A stretch of DNA of 64,000 nucleotides from Nocardia pseudobrasiliensis NBRC 108224. Lineage in GTDB: Bacteria > Actinomycetota > Actinomycetes > Mycobacteriales > Mycobacteriaceae. Below the pieces are notes generated by a model. That model was not told where the DNA came from, ran no database searches, and saw only the letters and a program-made list of their open reading frames with translations. Location: contig NZ_BDBS01000043.1 in assembly GCF_001613105.1 (NCBI RefSeq), positions 1-64,000 of the forward strand, given 5' to 3'. This document shows, in pieces, positions 42,898 to 54,052 of the stretch (position 1 is the stretch's first letter; every line of letters begins with the position of its first letter). The position numbers and the translations under genes were made by a program.

Positions 42898-43734
42898 TCA
42901 GACGATCGAGCGACGCAGGACGGCATCGCGCAGGGCGCTGGCGGCATTGTCGGCGCCTCGTTTGAGAATGCTCTCGATCGCGCGGTCCAGCGGTTGGATA
43001 TCGGTGGCGACGCGGCCCTCGCTGAGCAGCGCCACCCCGAGCAGGCGTTGATCGGCGAATCCGCACACCCCGCGTTCCCCGCCGCCGCGCACCTTCTCCG
43101 GCGGCAGCCGCACGGTATCCGGCCGCGCCGCGGCGATCAGCAGGAAACCACCGGTGGCGAATCCGGTCAGCGCCCCCAGCGACCACTCCTCGATGCGGCC
43201 CTCTTCGGTCGTCTTCACCCCGAAGCCGGTCTGGGTGCTCGCGGCCTCCTCGCTGGGTTTGTCATCGCGCGCGGGCCCCGGCCACAGTCCGCCGAAGGTC
43301 TCGTAGGTCATGATGTTCAACGCCTGCGTCGGGTCGGTTCCCCGCGTGATCACCACGAACTGCGCCTGCTCGAGCTTGCCCAGCTCCTTGTCCTGCGCCC
43401 GCTGCGCCCGGGTCAATTGCAGGGCCCGGCTCTGATTCTCCTTGTCTCCCAGAAACTTCCGACAGGTCTCCGCATCGGCCTGCCACTTGGCCACCCGCGC
43501 CTGCGCCAGCCGATGCAGCTTCCGGTAGGCCGCGATCACATCGGCGTCGGTGAACATCTGCTCGGAATCCCGAATGGCCTCCTCCACCACCACGGCGAGC
43601 AGTTTGTGCAACACCCCCGCCCCGCCGGTCGGCGGATCCACCCGCCCCGCGAGCGCTTTCGCCGCCGCGGAGAAATCCTTCTGCGGAACCTCCCGCGAGC
43701 CCTCGGGCGCGGACTTATCGATGAATACGAGCAT
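42898..43734 (-). CDS. Conserved actinobacterial protein of unknown function
   Basis: 278 residues starting ATG 43734 with GGAG upstream. It has no recognisable motif or signal peptide. A helical central region (DADVIAAYRKLHRLAQARVA, QADAETCRKFLGDKENQ) is flanked by a strand-rich part (QAQFVVITRGTDPTQALNIM). Convergent with the VWA gene. I do not assign a function. Confidence 0.6.
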   Translation of the reverse strand: MLVFIDKSAPEGSREVPQKDFSAAAKALAGRVDPPTGGAGVLHKLLAVVVEEAIRDSEQMFTDADVIAAYRKLHRLAQARVAKWQADAETCRKFLGDKENQSRALQLTRAQRAQDKELGKLEQAQFVVITRGTDPTQALNIMTYETFGGLWPGPARDDKPSEEAASTQTGFGVKTTEEGRIEEWSLGALTGFATGGFLLIAAARPDTVRLPPEKVRGGGERGVCGFADQRLLGVALLSEGRVATDIQPLDRAIESILKRGADNAASALRDAVLRRSIV

Positions 43735-43903
43735 GACGTCTCTCCAGCACACCGGTAGGTCGAACCCCCTCAGTGTGCGCCGCCCGGGAAGCCACCAGAC
43801 CGGAAACCAACAACCAAGCGCCACAGTATGTTTCGCGAACAGACCATACGAACCGGTTCGCCCGCACCCGCACCTGTCGGTACCGCGTGGGATCCTCTCA
43901 CCC

Positions 43904-44203
43904 ATGGGGAGGAGACAGTGGATCCCGTGCACCTACATCATGGCCGACAGGCCACAGGGCATGCTGTACGTGGGCGCGACACGCAATCTCGTGGGGCGGA
44001 TCTGGCAGCACAAGAACAATGTCGTCCCGAGCTACACCAGACGCCACGGCATTCACACGCTGGTCTGGTACGAGGCACACGCAACCTTGGAGAACGCCCT
44101 ACTCCGCGAACGACGGCTGAAGGGGTACAGCCGCCCTCGCAAGATCGCGTTGATCGAGGCATCCAACCCGGACTGGGACGATCTGTACCGATCGCTGCTG
44201 TAG
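43904..44203 (+). CDS. GIY-YIG endonuclease-like protein
   Basis: 99 residues from ATG 43904, though the ribosome site is poor; ATG 43940 is also possible. GIY-YIG core: MLYVGATRNLVGRIWQHKNN with the glycine and catalytic Arg-x-His, then TLENALLRERRLKGYSR carrying the Glu and Arg ligands. Small UvrC-like nuclease domains of this type are often of unknown role. The 80-base gap behind it has an inverted repeat terminator. Confidence 0.82.
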   Translation: MGRRQWIPCTYIMADRPQGMLYVGATRNLVGRIWQHKNNVVPSYTRRHGIHTLVWYEAHATLENALLRERRLKGYSRPRKIALIEASNPDWDDLYRSLL

Positions 44204-44227
44204 CGGATTCACAACGGCGCGAACCCC

Positions 44228-44271
44228 CCGGACGTCCGCTACCGAGCCCCTGCCCGTGAGCGGACGTCCGG
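44228..44271. terminator. Inverted repeat between GIY-YIG and gcvP
   Basis: CCGGACGTCCGCT pairs perfectly with AGCGGACGTCCGG over an 18-base loop, between two convergent genes, so it may terminate both. The arms are themselves nearly palindromic. Confidence 0.6.
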
Positions 44272-44283
44272 ATCGCTGGAGGC

Positions 44284-47097
<2,814 letters not shown>

Positions 47098-47129
47098 GGC
47101 AGCTCCCAGGAGGGTCGGGTCGGGCCCTC

Positions 47130-47325
47130 CCCCTCTGTCGTGGCGCCTGAGAGATTCAGGGCCCCGGACTCGGGCTCCCTTTTCCCCATGGGCGGGTGGT
47201 CTGCATTGTGTGCAGCCACCTCTTTCCAGAGGCGTCGAGTGTCCGTACGGTCCCTGGTGCCTGAGAGATTGACGGGGAGGTGCTGCTCCTTCGGCGTCCG
47301 GTTACCCGGAACTCTCCCGCACGGC
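47130..47325 (-). promoter_or_regulatory. Tandem glycine riboswitch
   Basis: On the minus strand, just upstream of gcvP, two glycine aptamers are visible. Aptamer I (about 47250-47322) has GCGGGAGAGTTCC, CGCCGAAGGAGCA and TCTCAGGCAC; aptamer II (about 47132-47240) has the CGCC, CTGGAAAGAG and ATCTCTCAGGCGCC elements. These are the diagnostic conserved segments (GGAGAG, CGCCGAAGG, TCTCAGG). It ends about 30 bases before the gcvP start, so it should turn translation or transcription on when glycine is abundant. Confidence 0.92.
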
Positions 47326-47382
47326 GGCGACGCAACCGCCAGTCTAAGCAATGGAAGGTGAACAGCGTATTACCGACCCGGT

Positions 47383-47946
47383 CTAACCCGTCTTGCTCAT
47401 GCGCGCCTTGCGCCGGAACGCCAGTTCGTCCTCCGGGCGGTCGCTCGAGGATTGGACCTCGGCGCGTTCGGCCGGGAAGTTGGCGATCGCACCGGTCAGC
47501 TCGCGCATGGCCCCGCTCACGGCGATGCCGAAGACGCCCTGTCCGCCCTGCAGTAAATCGACGACCTCTTCCGGGGAGGTGCATTCGTAGACGGTGGCGC
47601 CGTCGGAGAACAGGGTGATGCCCGCGAGATCTTCCACGCCGCGGCTGCGTAGGTGGTCGACGGCGATGCGGATGTTCTGTAGCGAGATGCCCGCGTCGAG
47701 CAGCCGCTTGACGATCTTGAGGACCAGGATGTCCTTGAACGAATACAGTCGCTGGCTGCCCGAACCCGAGGCGCTGCGGATCGAGGGCACGACCAGACCC
47801 GTCCGGGCCCAGTAGTCGAGCTGGCGGTAGGTGATGCCCGCCACCTGGCACGCGCTCGGGACCCGGTAGCCCACCAGTTCGTCGGGGACCGTGTCATCGG
47901 GGAACAGCCCTGGCTGCACCACACCCTGCTGCGGTTGATCTGCCAC
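47383..47946 (-). CDS. MerR-family regulator ResR/McdR
   Basis: 187 residues. Winged MerR HTH in VGYRVPSACQVAGITYRQLD, YWARTGLVVPSIRSASGSGSQRLYS then LVLKIVKRLLDAGISLQNIRI. Homologue of Rv1830 (McdR/ResR), reported to control cell division and linked to antibiotic resilience. GTG 47946 (AGGGGAG ribosome site) is preferred to the TTG at 47952. A strong palindrome lies 116 bases upstream. Confidence 0.9.
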   Translation of the reverse strand: MADQPQQGVVQPGLFPDDTVPDELVGYRVPSACQVAGITYRQLDYWARTGLVVPSIRSASGSGSQRLYSFKDILVLKIVKRLLDAGISLQNIRIAVDHLRSRGVEDLAGITLFSDGATVYECTSPEEVVDLLQGGQGVFGIAVSGAMRELTGAIANFPAERAEVQSSSDRPEDELAFRRKARMSKTG

Positions 47947-48061
47947 GAACAACTCCCCTCACTGCTTCGCCGAAGTAGAACAACGGCCTAACTATCGAGG
48001 CTACTCCCTCGATTGTCTCGGCTCGATCGGCCTCGGATCAAACTCCGCGAGCGGCGTGTTT

Positions 48062-48084
48062 TTCAACCTCAACGTGAGGTTGAA
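48062..48084. promoter_or_regulatory. Perfect palindrome upstream of resR
   Basis: TTCAACCTCA-ACG-TGAGGTTGAA: 10-bp arms, 3-base spacer. It sits between the DUF151 stop and the regulator gene and has the size and dyad expected of a MerR-family operator (AACCTCA/TGAGGTT core). Probably bound by ResR or FtsR. Confidence 0.7.
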
Positions 48085-48108
48085 GGGTGAATCCGTACCA
48101 AAAGGACT

Positions 48109-48582
48109 CTAACTGTCGGTGGCCTTGAAATCGTCCGGCGACACCGACTCGAGAAATTCCTTGAACTTCTCCACCTCGTCCTCGCGCTCGTCGGGCATGA
48201 CGAGCCCGGCCTCCTCGAGGACCGGCTCCTCCGCGTAGATCGGGCAACCCACCCGCAAGGCGATGGCAACCGAATCCGAGGGACGCGCGGAGATGCGTAA
48301 GTCGTTCTCGAAGACCAGATCGGCGTAGAAGGTGCCCTCCTGCAGGTCCACGATCCGGACCTCCTTGAGGGTATGGCCCAACTCGTGCACGAGGATCTTG
48401 ATCAGATCGTGGGTCAGCGGCCGGATCGGCGTGACGCCCTCCTGCTCGAGGACGATCGCCGTCGCCTCCGCCTGCCCGATCCAAATGGGTAGGTACCGAT
48501 CCCCATCAACCTCGCGGAGCAGCAGCACAGGCTGGTTCTGGGGCTGCTCGACACGAATGCCGATCACACGCATCTCACTCAT
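48109..48582 (-). CDS. Bifunctional-nuclease family (DUF151) protein
   Basis: 157 residues, complete DUF151: MRVIGIRVEQPQNQPVLLLR, YLPIWIGQAEATAIVLEQEG, THDLIKILVHELGHTLKEVR, and RPSDSVAIALRVGCPIYAEE. Homologue of Rv1829. The family includes plant and Thermotoga proteins with reported nuclease activity. Its position within the MerR/garA/gcvH block is conserved in Mycobacteriales. Ends with an acidic tail. Confidence 0.92.
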   Translation of the reverse strand: MSEMRVIGIRVEQPQNQPVLLLREVDGDRYLPIWIGQAEATAIVLEQEGVTPIRPLTHDLIKILVHELGHTLKEVRIVDLQEGTFYADLVFENDLRISARPSDSVAIALRVGCPIYAEEPVLEEAGLVMPDEREDEVEKFKEFLESVSPDDFKATDS

Positions 48583-48649
48583 GACTCCACCTCGCTGGCG
48601 CTCGCTCGCTGGCGCTCGACGGCCGTATCACCGAGTCTAGGCGAAGATT

Positions 48650-49456
48650 TCAGCCACCGAGGGCAGCGCGCACCGAGGTCTTCACCAGACTGGTATGCAA
48701 TGTCAACGACAGCGCCGCGAGCTCGCGGACCGTCTCTTCCGCCCGGGCGCGCGCGTCGGCGTCGCGCCCCTTGGCGATCGGCGCGGCGATCTGGGCGACC
48801 ATGGCGGCCTCCCGATCGGCGGCGAGTTTGAAGGCGCGCAGATGCCTTGCCTCCAAACCGAATTCGCTCATCGCCTTGGCCGTACGGGCCAGGATCACCG
48901 CCTCGGCGTCGAAGAATCCCGCGGCGCCCGGGGTGATCAGATTGGCTCGGATCAGTTCGGTGAGAAATTTCTCATCGATACCGGCCTGTTCGAGCAGATC
49001 CGTTCGCGTGACCCGGATTTCGTGATCGAATCGCAGCTCGTCCGGCGAGATCTCACCCGGTACCACGCCGAGCCTCCGCGGTGGGTTCAGACCATTGGCC
49101 GCGGTGACGGAGTCGGGCGCACGCCCCGCTCCGGCCGCGTCGACGCCGTCGGCCCGGGCGCGCGCCTCGCGCACCCCGAGCGTCGCGGCGCCGCTGTCGA
49201 TCGCCTCCAACTGCTCCTTGATCACCTTCAACGGCAGGTACTGGTCGCGCTGAGCGGTCAGGACGAATTTCAACCGCTCGACGTCGGCCACCGAGAACCT
49301 GCGATAGCCCGAGGGCGTGCGCTCCGGGCTGATCAGCCCCTCGGATTCGAGGAAGCGGATCTTGGAAATGGTGATATCCGGAAAGTCCGGACGCAGCAGG
49401 TCCAGCACGGAGCCGATCGACATACCTCCGCGGGTCCACTGCGCTGCGCCTGTCAT
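48650..49456 (-). CDS. ftsR: MerR-family cell-division regulator FtsR
   Basis: 268 residues. MerR HTH in GSVLDLLRPDFPDITISKIR, FLESEGLISPERTPSGYRRF, then DVERLKFVLTAQRDQYLPLK; a long coiled and C-terminal sensing region follows. Homologue of Rv1828 and of corynebacterial FtsR, which activates ftsZ. Two starts are possible: 49456 (used) and 49423, where GGAGG abuts the ATG. Just downstream of garA (16-base gap). Confidence 0.9.
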   Translation of the reverse strand: MTGAAQWTRGGMSIGSVLDLLRPDFPDITISKIRFLESEGLISPERTPSGYRRFSVADVERLKFVLTAQRDQYLPLKVIKEQLEAIDSGAATLGVREARARADGVDAAGAGRAPDSVTAANGLNPPRRLGVVPGEISPDELRFDHEIRVTRTDLLEQAGIDEKFLTELIRANLITPGAAGFFDAEAVILARTAKAMSEFGLEARHLRAFKLAADREAAMVAQIAAPIAKGRDADARARAEETVRELAALSLTLHTSLVKTSVRAALGG

Positions 49457-49472
49457 CTACGATCCCGGCCGG

Positions 49473-49949
49473 TTAGAGCGCGCCCGCCGCATCGCTCTGG
49501 GCGGGCCGCGGGCCGGTCAGGAAGACCAGCCGGAACTTGCCGATCTGCACCTCGTCACCGTTCTGCAGCTCCGAGGAGTCCACCGGCTCCCGGTTCACAT
49601 AGGTGCCGTTCAAGCTGCCCACATCGACGACCTGGAAGGTGTCGTCGTCCTGACGGAACTCCGCGTGACGACGCGAGACCGTGACATCGTCGAGAAAAAT
49701 GTCGCTGTCGGGGTGACGCCCCGCAGAGGTGGTGGGCTGATCCAACAGGAACCGCGAGCCCGCGTTCGGACCCCGCTTGACCACCAGCAGGGCAGCACCC
49801 GGAGGCAGACCCTCGACCCCTTGGACCGGCTGTTCGCCGGTCGCTTCCCCGGAGCGCGACGCGTCGACCTCGTTGAGGAAGTCAGCGCGGAACACCGATG
49901 TCGTCTCGGCCGCGCTCTCCCCGTACCCCGGGTCTTTGTTCTCGCTCAC
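49473..49949 (-). CDS. garA: FHA-domain regulator GarA (OdhI-like)
   Basis: 158 residues from GTG 49949 (GGAGG ribosome site); the longer frame has no start signal. Phosphorylatable N-terminus with ETTSVF at 15-20 (Thr16/Thr17, the PknB/PknG sites), then an FHA domain (GRHPDSDIFLDDVTVSRRH, GSLNGTYVNREP). When unphosphorylated, GarA binds and inhibits 2-oxoglutarate dehydrogenase and activates glutamate synthase. Directly upstream is gcvH, 170 bases away; the arrangement matches M. tuberculosis Rv1826-Rv1827. Confidence 0.97.
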   Translation of the reverse strand: MSENKDPGYGESAAETTSVFRADFLNEVDASRSGEATGEQPVQGVEGLPPGAALLVVKRGPNAGSRFLLDQPTTSAGRHPDSDIFLDDVTVSRRHAEFRQDDDTFQVVDVGSLNGTYVNREPVDSSELQNGDEVQIGKFRLVFLTGPRPAQSDAAGAL

Positions 49950-50119
49950 CCTTGCTCTCCTCCTCGAACCGATTATCCGTACAAGCTTGTCGAAGCCGTC
50001 ACCCAACGCGACCGGCTGTCGCGCCCTTGGAAATTCCGGCACCGGCCGCCGGCACATCTGTTGGCATTGACCGTACCCTGCCAGGGCGATCCCGTGCAGG
50101 TAGAACTGTGAAGGCGGCT

Positions 50120-50518
50120 TCAGCCCCCGATAACTCCTTGATAACCTGCGGCATCGAGCAGTTCACCGAGGGTCGCGTCGAGCGTTGCGGCGTCGTCCAC
50201 CTTCAGCTCGAACATCCATCCGTCGCCGTAGGGATCGGTGTTCAACGTCTCCGGCTCGGAATCCAGAAGATCGTTCACCGCAACGACTTTCGCGCTCAGC
50301 GGCGCGTAGATGTCGGAGACGCTCTTGGTGGATTCCACCTCCGCGATGCCCTCCTCGGCCTTGACATCCGCATCGACCGCGGGCAACTGCACGAACACCA
50401 CGTCACCGAGCTGTGACTGAGCGTAGTCGGTGATGCCGACACGCACACGAGTCGGATCGATCCGGCGCACCCATTCGTGCTGCTCGGTGTAGCGCAGATC
50501 CTCGGGAATGGAGGTCAC
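50120..50518 (-). CDS. gcvH: Glycine cleavage system H protein GcvH
   Basis: 132 residues, full length, GTG start at 50518. Lipoylated lysine Lys65 (VESTKSVSD). The swinging arm shuttles aminomethyl from GcvP to GcvT. The N-terminal LRYTEQHEWVRRI and WMFELKV are typical. It lies 3 kb upstream of gcvP on the same strand, with garA, ftsR, DUF151 and resR in between. Confidence 0.97.
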   Translation of the reverse strand: MTSIPEDLRYTEQHEWVRRIDPTRVRVGITDYAQSQLGDVVFVQLPAVDADVKAEEGIAEVESTKSVSDIYAPLSAKVVAVNDLLDSEPETLNTDPYGDGWMFELKVDDAATLDATLGELLDAAGYQGVIGG

Positions 50519-50561
50519 TGGTGCAGTCCTTTCACAGGGCTCGTACTCACTCGCGTCGTGC

Positions 50562-51203
50562 TCACCTTATCGGCTCCCGGCTGCCGTGCGGCACAGCCGG
50601 TATCGCTCGGGCCACGGCCAGCGCCTTACCGAGGTAGAGCACACCGGTCCAGACGTAGGCGGCCGTACCCCAGATCATCAGCGCCCAGCCGAAGGCATGA
50701 CCGAAACCCGCTGCGGCCCAATCCATCTCACCCGCCAGCAGCCACGGCAGCGCCGACATCAGCGCGAAGGTGGCGGCCTTGCCGAGATAGATCACATCCG
50801 GCGGCGGCAGCTCGCGGCGGCGGTAGATCACCAGCGTTGCGGTCAGGATCGCCTCGCGCACGAGCAGAATCGCCACCACCTGCCAGGGCAGGATGCCGCG
50901 CAGCAGCAGGGCCAGGATGGTGGCGATCAGATACAGCCGGTCCACGAACGGATCCAGCAGCGCGCCCAGCCGCGAGGACTGATCCAGCAGCCGAGCCAGC
51001 TTGCCGTCCAGGAAGTCGGTCACGCCGCTGACGATCAGCAAGGTGAACGCCCAGCCATCGGCCCGCTCGACCAGCAGCAACCACAGCAGCACCGGCACCC
51101 CGATCAACCGCAGCACACTCAGCGCGTTGGGCACGGTGAGGATGCGGTCGCTGCCGGGATCGTCCGGGTCCGAGGCGGGTTCGGTGGTCACAGCCTGTTG
51201 CAT
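50562..51203 (-). CDS. pgsA2: CDP-alcohol phosphatidyltransferase PgsA2
   Basis: 213 residues from ATG 51203; the longer frame lacks a ribosome site. The CDP-alcohol signature DxxDGxxARxxxxxxxxGxxxDxxxD is exact (TDFLDGKLARLLDQSSRLG and LLDPFVDRLY). Five or six membrane helices. Makes phosphatidylglycerol- or cardiolipin-type phospholipid. Homologue of Rv1822. In M. tuberculosis a few genes (Rv1823-1825) separate pgsA2 and gcvH; here they are adjacent. Confidence 0.93.
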   Translation of the reverse strand: MQQAVTTEPASDPDDPGSDRILTVPNALSVLRLIGVPVLLWLLLVERADGWAFTLLIVSGVTDFLDGKLARLLDQSSRLGALLDPFVDRLYLIATILALLLRGILPWQVVAILLVREAILTATLVIYRRRELPPPDVIYLGKAATFALMSALPWLLAGEMDWAAAGFGHAFGWALMIWGTAAYVWTGVLYLGKALAVARAIPAVPHGSREPIR

Positions 51204-51357
51204 ACCCGAATCCCGTCGACACCGCCATTCGGGCACGCCGCGCGGGGTGGCGGCGGGAGGATGAGAATCGGGATCCACGCGGACTTTCCCGTCGTCACAG
51301 CGAAGTGACAGAATGAGTCGCAAATCGTTTCATTTGTGCGGTGCAGAGAGGATGGCC

Positions 51358-53076
51358 ATGCCCGACTTCGACTACGACGTGGTGGTGATCGGCTCCGGTT
51401 TCGGAGGGAGCGTGAGCGCACTGCGGCTGACCGAGAAGGGTTACCGGGTGGCCGTGCTCGAATCCGGTCGCCGCTGGCCCGCGGAGGCCATTCCCAAGAC
51501 GAATTGGAATGTGCGCAAGTCGATCTGGGCGCCGCGACTGGGGCTGACCGGCCCGCAGCGGATCAGCGTGCTGGGCAAATGCGCGGTGTTCTCCGCGTCC
51601 GGGGTCGGCGGCGGATCGCTGATCTACGGCAATACCCTCTACGAACCGCTGCCCAACTTCTATCGCGACAAGCAGTGGGCGCACATCACCGACTGGCAGA
51701 GCGAACTCGCGCCCTACTACGACCAGGCCAAGCGCATGCTGGGCGTGGCGCCGAATCCGCGCATGACACCCGCCGACGAGGTGATCCGCTCGATCGCCGA
51801 GGACATGGGCGTGGCCGACACCTTCCACCCGACCAATGTCGGCGTCTTCTTCAACGAGGACGATCCGGGCGTCGAGGTCGACGATCCCTATTTCGGCGGC
51901 GTCGGCCCGCGCCGCAGTGGCTGCATCCACTGCGCGCGCTGCTTCACCGGCTGTCCGCACAACGCCAAGAACACCACACCCACGAACTATCTGTATCTGG
52001 CCGAGCAGGCCGGGGCCAAGGTGTTCGAACTCACCACCGCCACCCGGGTGCGGCCGATGGTCAAGGGCGGCTACGCCATCGAGACCGCGCGTTCGGATCG
52101 CTGGATCCGCAAGCAGCGCAGAACCTTCACCGCCGAGCAGGTGGTATTCGCCGCGGCCGCGCTGGGCACGCAGAAGCTGCTGCACAAGATGCGCGACGAG
52201 CGGGTGCTGCCGAATCTGTCGCCGCGCCTGGGCGAGCTGACCCGCAGTAATTCCGAGGCCATTCTCAATGTGGTCAGCCGCGCCCGCGACGATTTCGCCG
52301 AGGGCATCGCGATCACCTCCTCGATCCATCCCGAACCCGACACCCATATCGAGGTGTGCCACTACGGAAAGGGGCAGAACGCGCTGTTCCCGCTGTCGGC
52401 GCCGATCGTGGACGGCGGGGCGTTCCGGTTCCTGCGCTTCCTGCTGGCGATGTTCGCCCATCCGATGGTGTTCCTGCGCAGCCTCAATGCCCGTCGGGCG
52501 TCGGAGAAGTCGGTGATCCTGCTGGTGATGCAGTCGCTGGACAACTCGCTGACCTCGTTCCGGCGCTGGGGCCAGCTCAAGACCCGCCAGGGCACCGGCG
52601 AGCCCAATCCGACCTGGATTCCACTGGCGCACGAGGTCGGTCGCCGCTTCGGGGAGAAGGTCGACGGCGATGTGCAGGGTCTGGTGATGGACGTGTTCAA
52701 TATCCCGGCGACCGCGCACTACATCGGCGGCTGCGTGATCGGCGAGGATCCGCAGAGCGGCGTGGTGGATCCGTATCAGCGCGTATTCGGCCATCCCGGT
52801 CTGCATATCGCGGACGGTTCGTGCGTGACCGCCAATCTCGGGGTCAATCCCTCGCTCACCATCACCGCCCAGGCCGAGCGCGCAATGGCCTTCTGGCCCA
52901 ACAACGGCGAGGCCGACACCCGTCCGGAGCTCGGCGGCGGCTACCGCCGCATCCAGCCGGTGCGCCCGCACTTCCCGACGGTCCCGGATGCCGCCTTCGG
53001 CGCATTGCGCCTGCCCATCAGCCCGGTGGAGGGACGCCACGCCGCCCGACCGCTGAGCTCGACCACGCCCGAATAG
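51358..53076 (+). CDS. GMC-family oxidoreductase (ChoD-like) with a four-cysteine motif
   Basis: 572 residues (ATG 51358; ATG 51352 also possible). N-terminal FAD motif VVVIGSGFGGSVSALRL, substrate-domain HGHNA-like segments, and C-terminal GSCVTANLGVNPSLTITAQAE. It also has CIHCARCFTGC (Cys189, 192, 195, 199), the CxxCxxCxxxC typical of ferredoxins, ending in a NAKNTT sequence. Related mycobacterial ChoD-class GMC oxidases carry this too (from memory). Likely oxidises a sterol or other hydrophobic alcohol. Adjacent to a P450 only distantly (62.7 kb). Confidence 0.88.
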   Translation: MPDFDYDVVVIGSGFGGSVSALRLTEKGYRVAVLESGRRWPAEAIPKTNWNVRKSIWAPRLGLTGPQRISVLGKCAVFSASGVGGGSLIYGNTLYEPLPNFYRDKQWAHITDWQSELAPYYDQAKRMLGVAPNPRMTPADEVIRSIAEDMGVADTFHPTNVGVFFNEDDPGVEVDDPYFGGVGPRRSGCIHCARCFTGCPHNAKNTTPTNYLYLAEQAGAKVFELTTATRVRPMVKGGYAIETARSDRWIRKQRRTFTAEQVVFAAAALGTQKLLHKMRDERVLPNLSPRLGELTRSNSEAILNVVSRARDDFAEGIAITSSIHPEPDTHIEVCHYGKGQNALFPLSAPIVDGGAFRFLRFLLAMFAHPMVFLRSLNARRASEKSVILLVMQSLDNSLTSFRRWGQLKTRQGTGEPNPTWIPLAHEVGRRFGEKVDGDVQGLVMDVFNIPATAHYIGGCVIGEDPQSGVVDPYQRVFGHPGLHIADGSCVTANLGVNPSLTITAQAERAMAFWPNNGEADTRPELGGGYRRIQPVRPHFPTVPDAAFGALRLPISPVEGRHAARPLSSTTPE

Positions 53077-53161
53077 ACCGATAGCGCGGCGATACCCGCT
53101 CGAACCGGCGCGCCCACTTATGCTTTCGAGTACGAGTGTCGACGCAGAAGGGCGGGTCCGC

Positions 53162-54052
53162 ATGCTGGTGCGAGTGCAGAACGCTGCGGGCACCCTGGCC
53201 GAGCGGGTGCTGATCGACTGGCTGCGCACCTGGAAGGGGCCCGGGGATCCGCACGGCGTGGCGACGGTGAATTCCAGTCTGTTCCACGCCGATCGGCTGC
53301 ATCAGTTCGACGCGGTGGTGTGGACGCCGGGCAGCTGCGTGATCATCGAGACCGAGGCGCTGGTGGAGCGGGTGAGCGGTGAGCTCGAGGTGCCGCTCAA
53401 CGGGCCGTGGCGGGTCGGCGGTCAGATGGTCACCCTCGAGGGCGCCGATCGCCGCACGCCGCTGGACAAATCGCGCGAGCACACCTTCGCGCTGCAGAGC
53501 TGGCTGGCCGAGCGCGGTCTCGGCCAACGGGTCGTCCACGGTGTGGTGCTCGTGGTCCCGCCGCACGGGGCGAATCTGCGGATCCGCCAGCTGTGGAACG
53601 ATCCCAGCTTCCAGGTGCTGCTGGGTGATGATCAGCGCAAACTGGCCGACTATCTGAATACGCTGGCCTCCCAGGGCCGGGCGCAGTGGACGGTCAACGA
53701 TGTGGCCATGGCGTTTCGCGGTCTGGGCATCCTGCCGTATCTGCCCTCACCGCAGGATCTGGTCGCCGAGGGCTTCGGCGGTCCGGTCGACACCACGCTG
53801 TGGTTCGGCGGTCCGCAGCAGGCGCAGGCCGAGGCGTTCCTCGAACAGCAGGCCCTCGCCGCACAATCCTCGGCGGGCCCGCTCGCTTTCCGCGCGCCCT
53901 GGTACAGCCCGTGGGAGCTGTATCCGAAGGAGTCCGAACACATCGATATGGGCCGGGCGTTCCTGCGCATCACCATGGCCCTGGGCATGCTCATCGCGGC
54001 GGCGTGGGTGCTGTGGTTCGTGATCTCGGTGCTGCTGACCTACGCGCCCTGA
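53162..54052 (+). CDS. NERD-like membrane protein
   Basis: 296 residues from ATG 53162 (with an upstream AAGGG-type site). The N-terminal part (about 5-130) resembles a nuclease-related NERD domain (LHQFDAVVWTPGSCVIIETE), but the usual catalytic IExK is IETE, so the nuclease may be inactive. Residues 130-250 form a second domain (RKLADYLNTLASQGRAQW), and a C-terminal membrane helix is at about 272-292. The role is unknown. Overlaps the opposing PAP2 gene by 62 bases. Confidence 0.65.
   Translation: MLVRVQNAAGTLAERVLIDWLRTWKGPGDPHGVATVNSSLFHADRLHQFDAVVWTPGSCVIIETEALVERVSGELEVPLNGPWRVGGQMVTLEGADRRTPLDKSREHTFALQSWLAERGLGQRVVHGVVLVVPPHGANLRIRQLWNDPSFQVLLGDDQRKLADYLNTLASQGRAQWTVNDVAMAFRGLGILPYLPSPQDLVAEGFGGPVDTTLWFGGPQQAQAEAFLEQQALAAQSSAGPLAFRAPWYSPWELYPKESEHIDMGRAFLRITMALGMLIAAAWVLWFVISVLLTYAP

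Noticed and set aside
48591..48625. CGCTGGCGCTCG repeated twice between DUF151 and ftsR
   Set aside because: Short, low-complexity direct repeat in a GC-rich spacer with no dyad; looks like slippage, not a functional site.
51295..53229. A 644-codon minus-strand ORF opposite the GMC oxidase
   Set aside because: Mirror of a well-supported flavoprotein gene.
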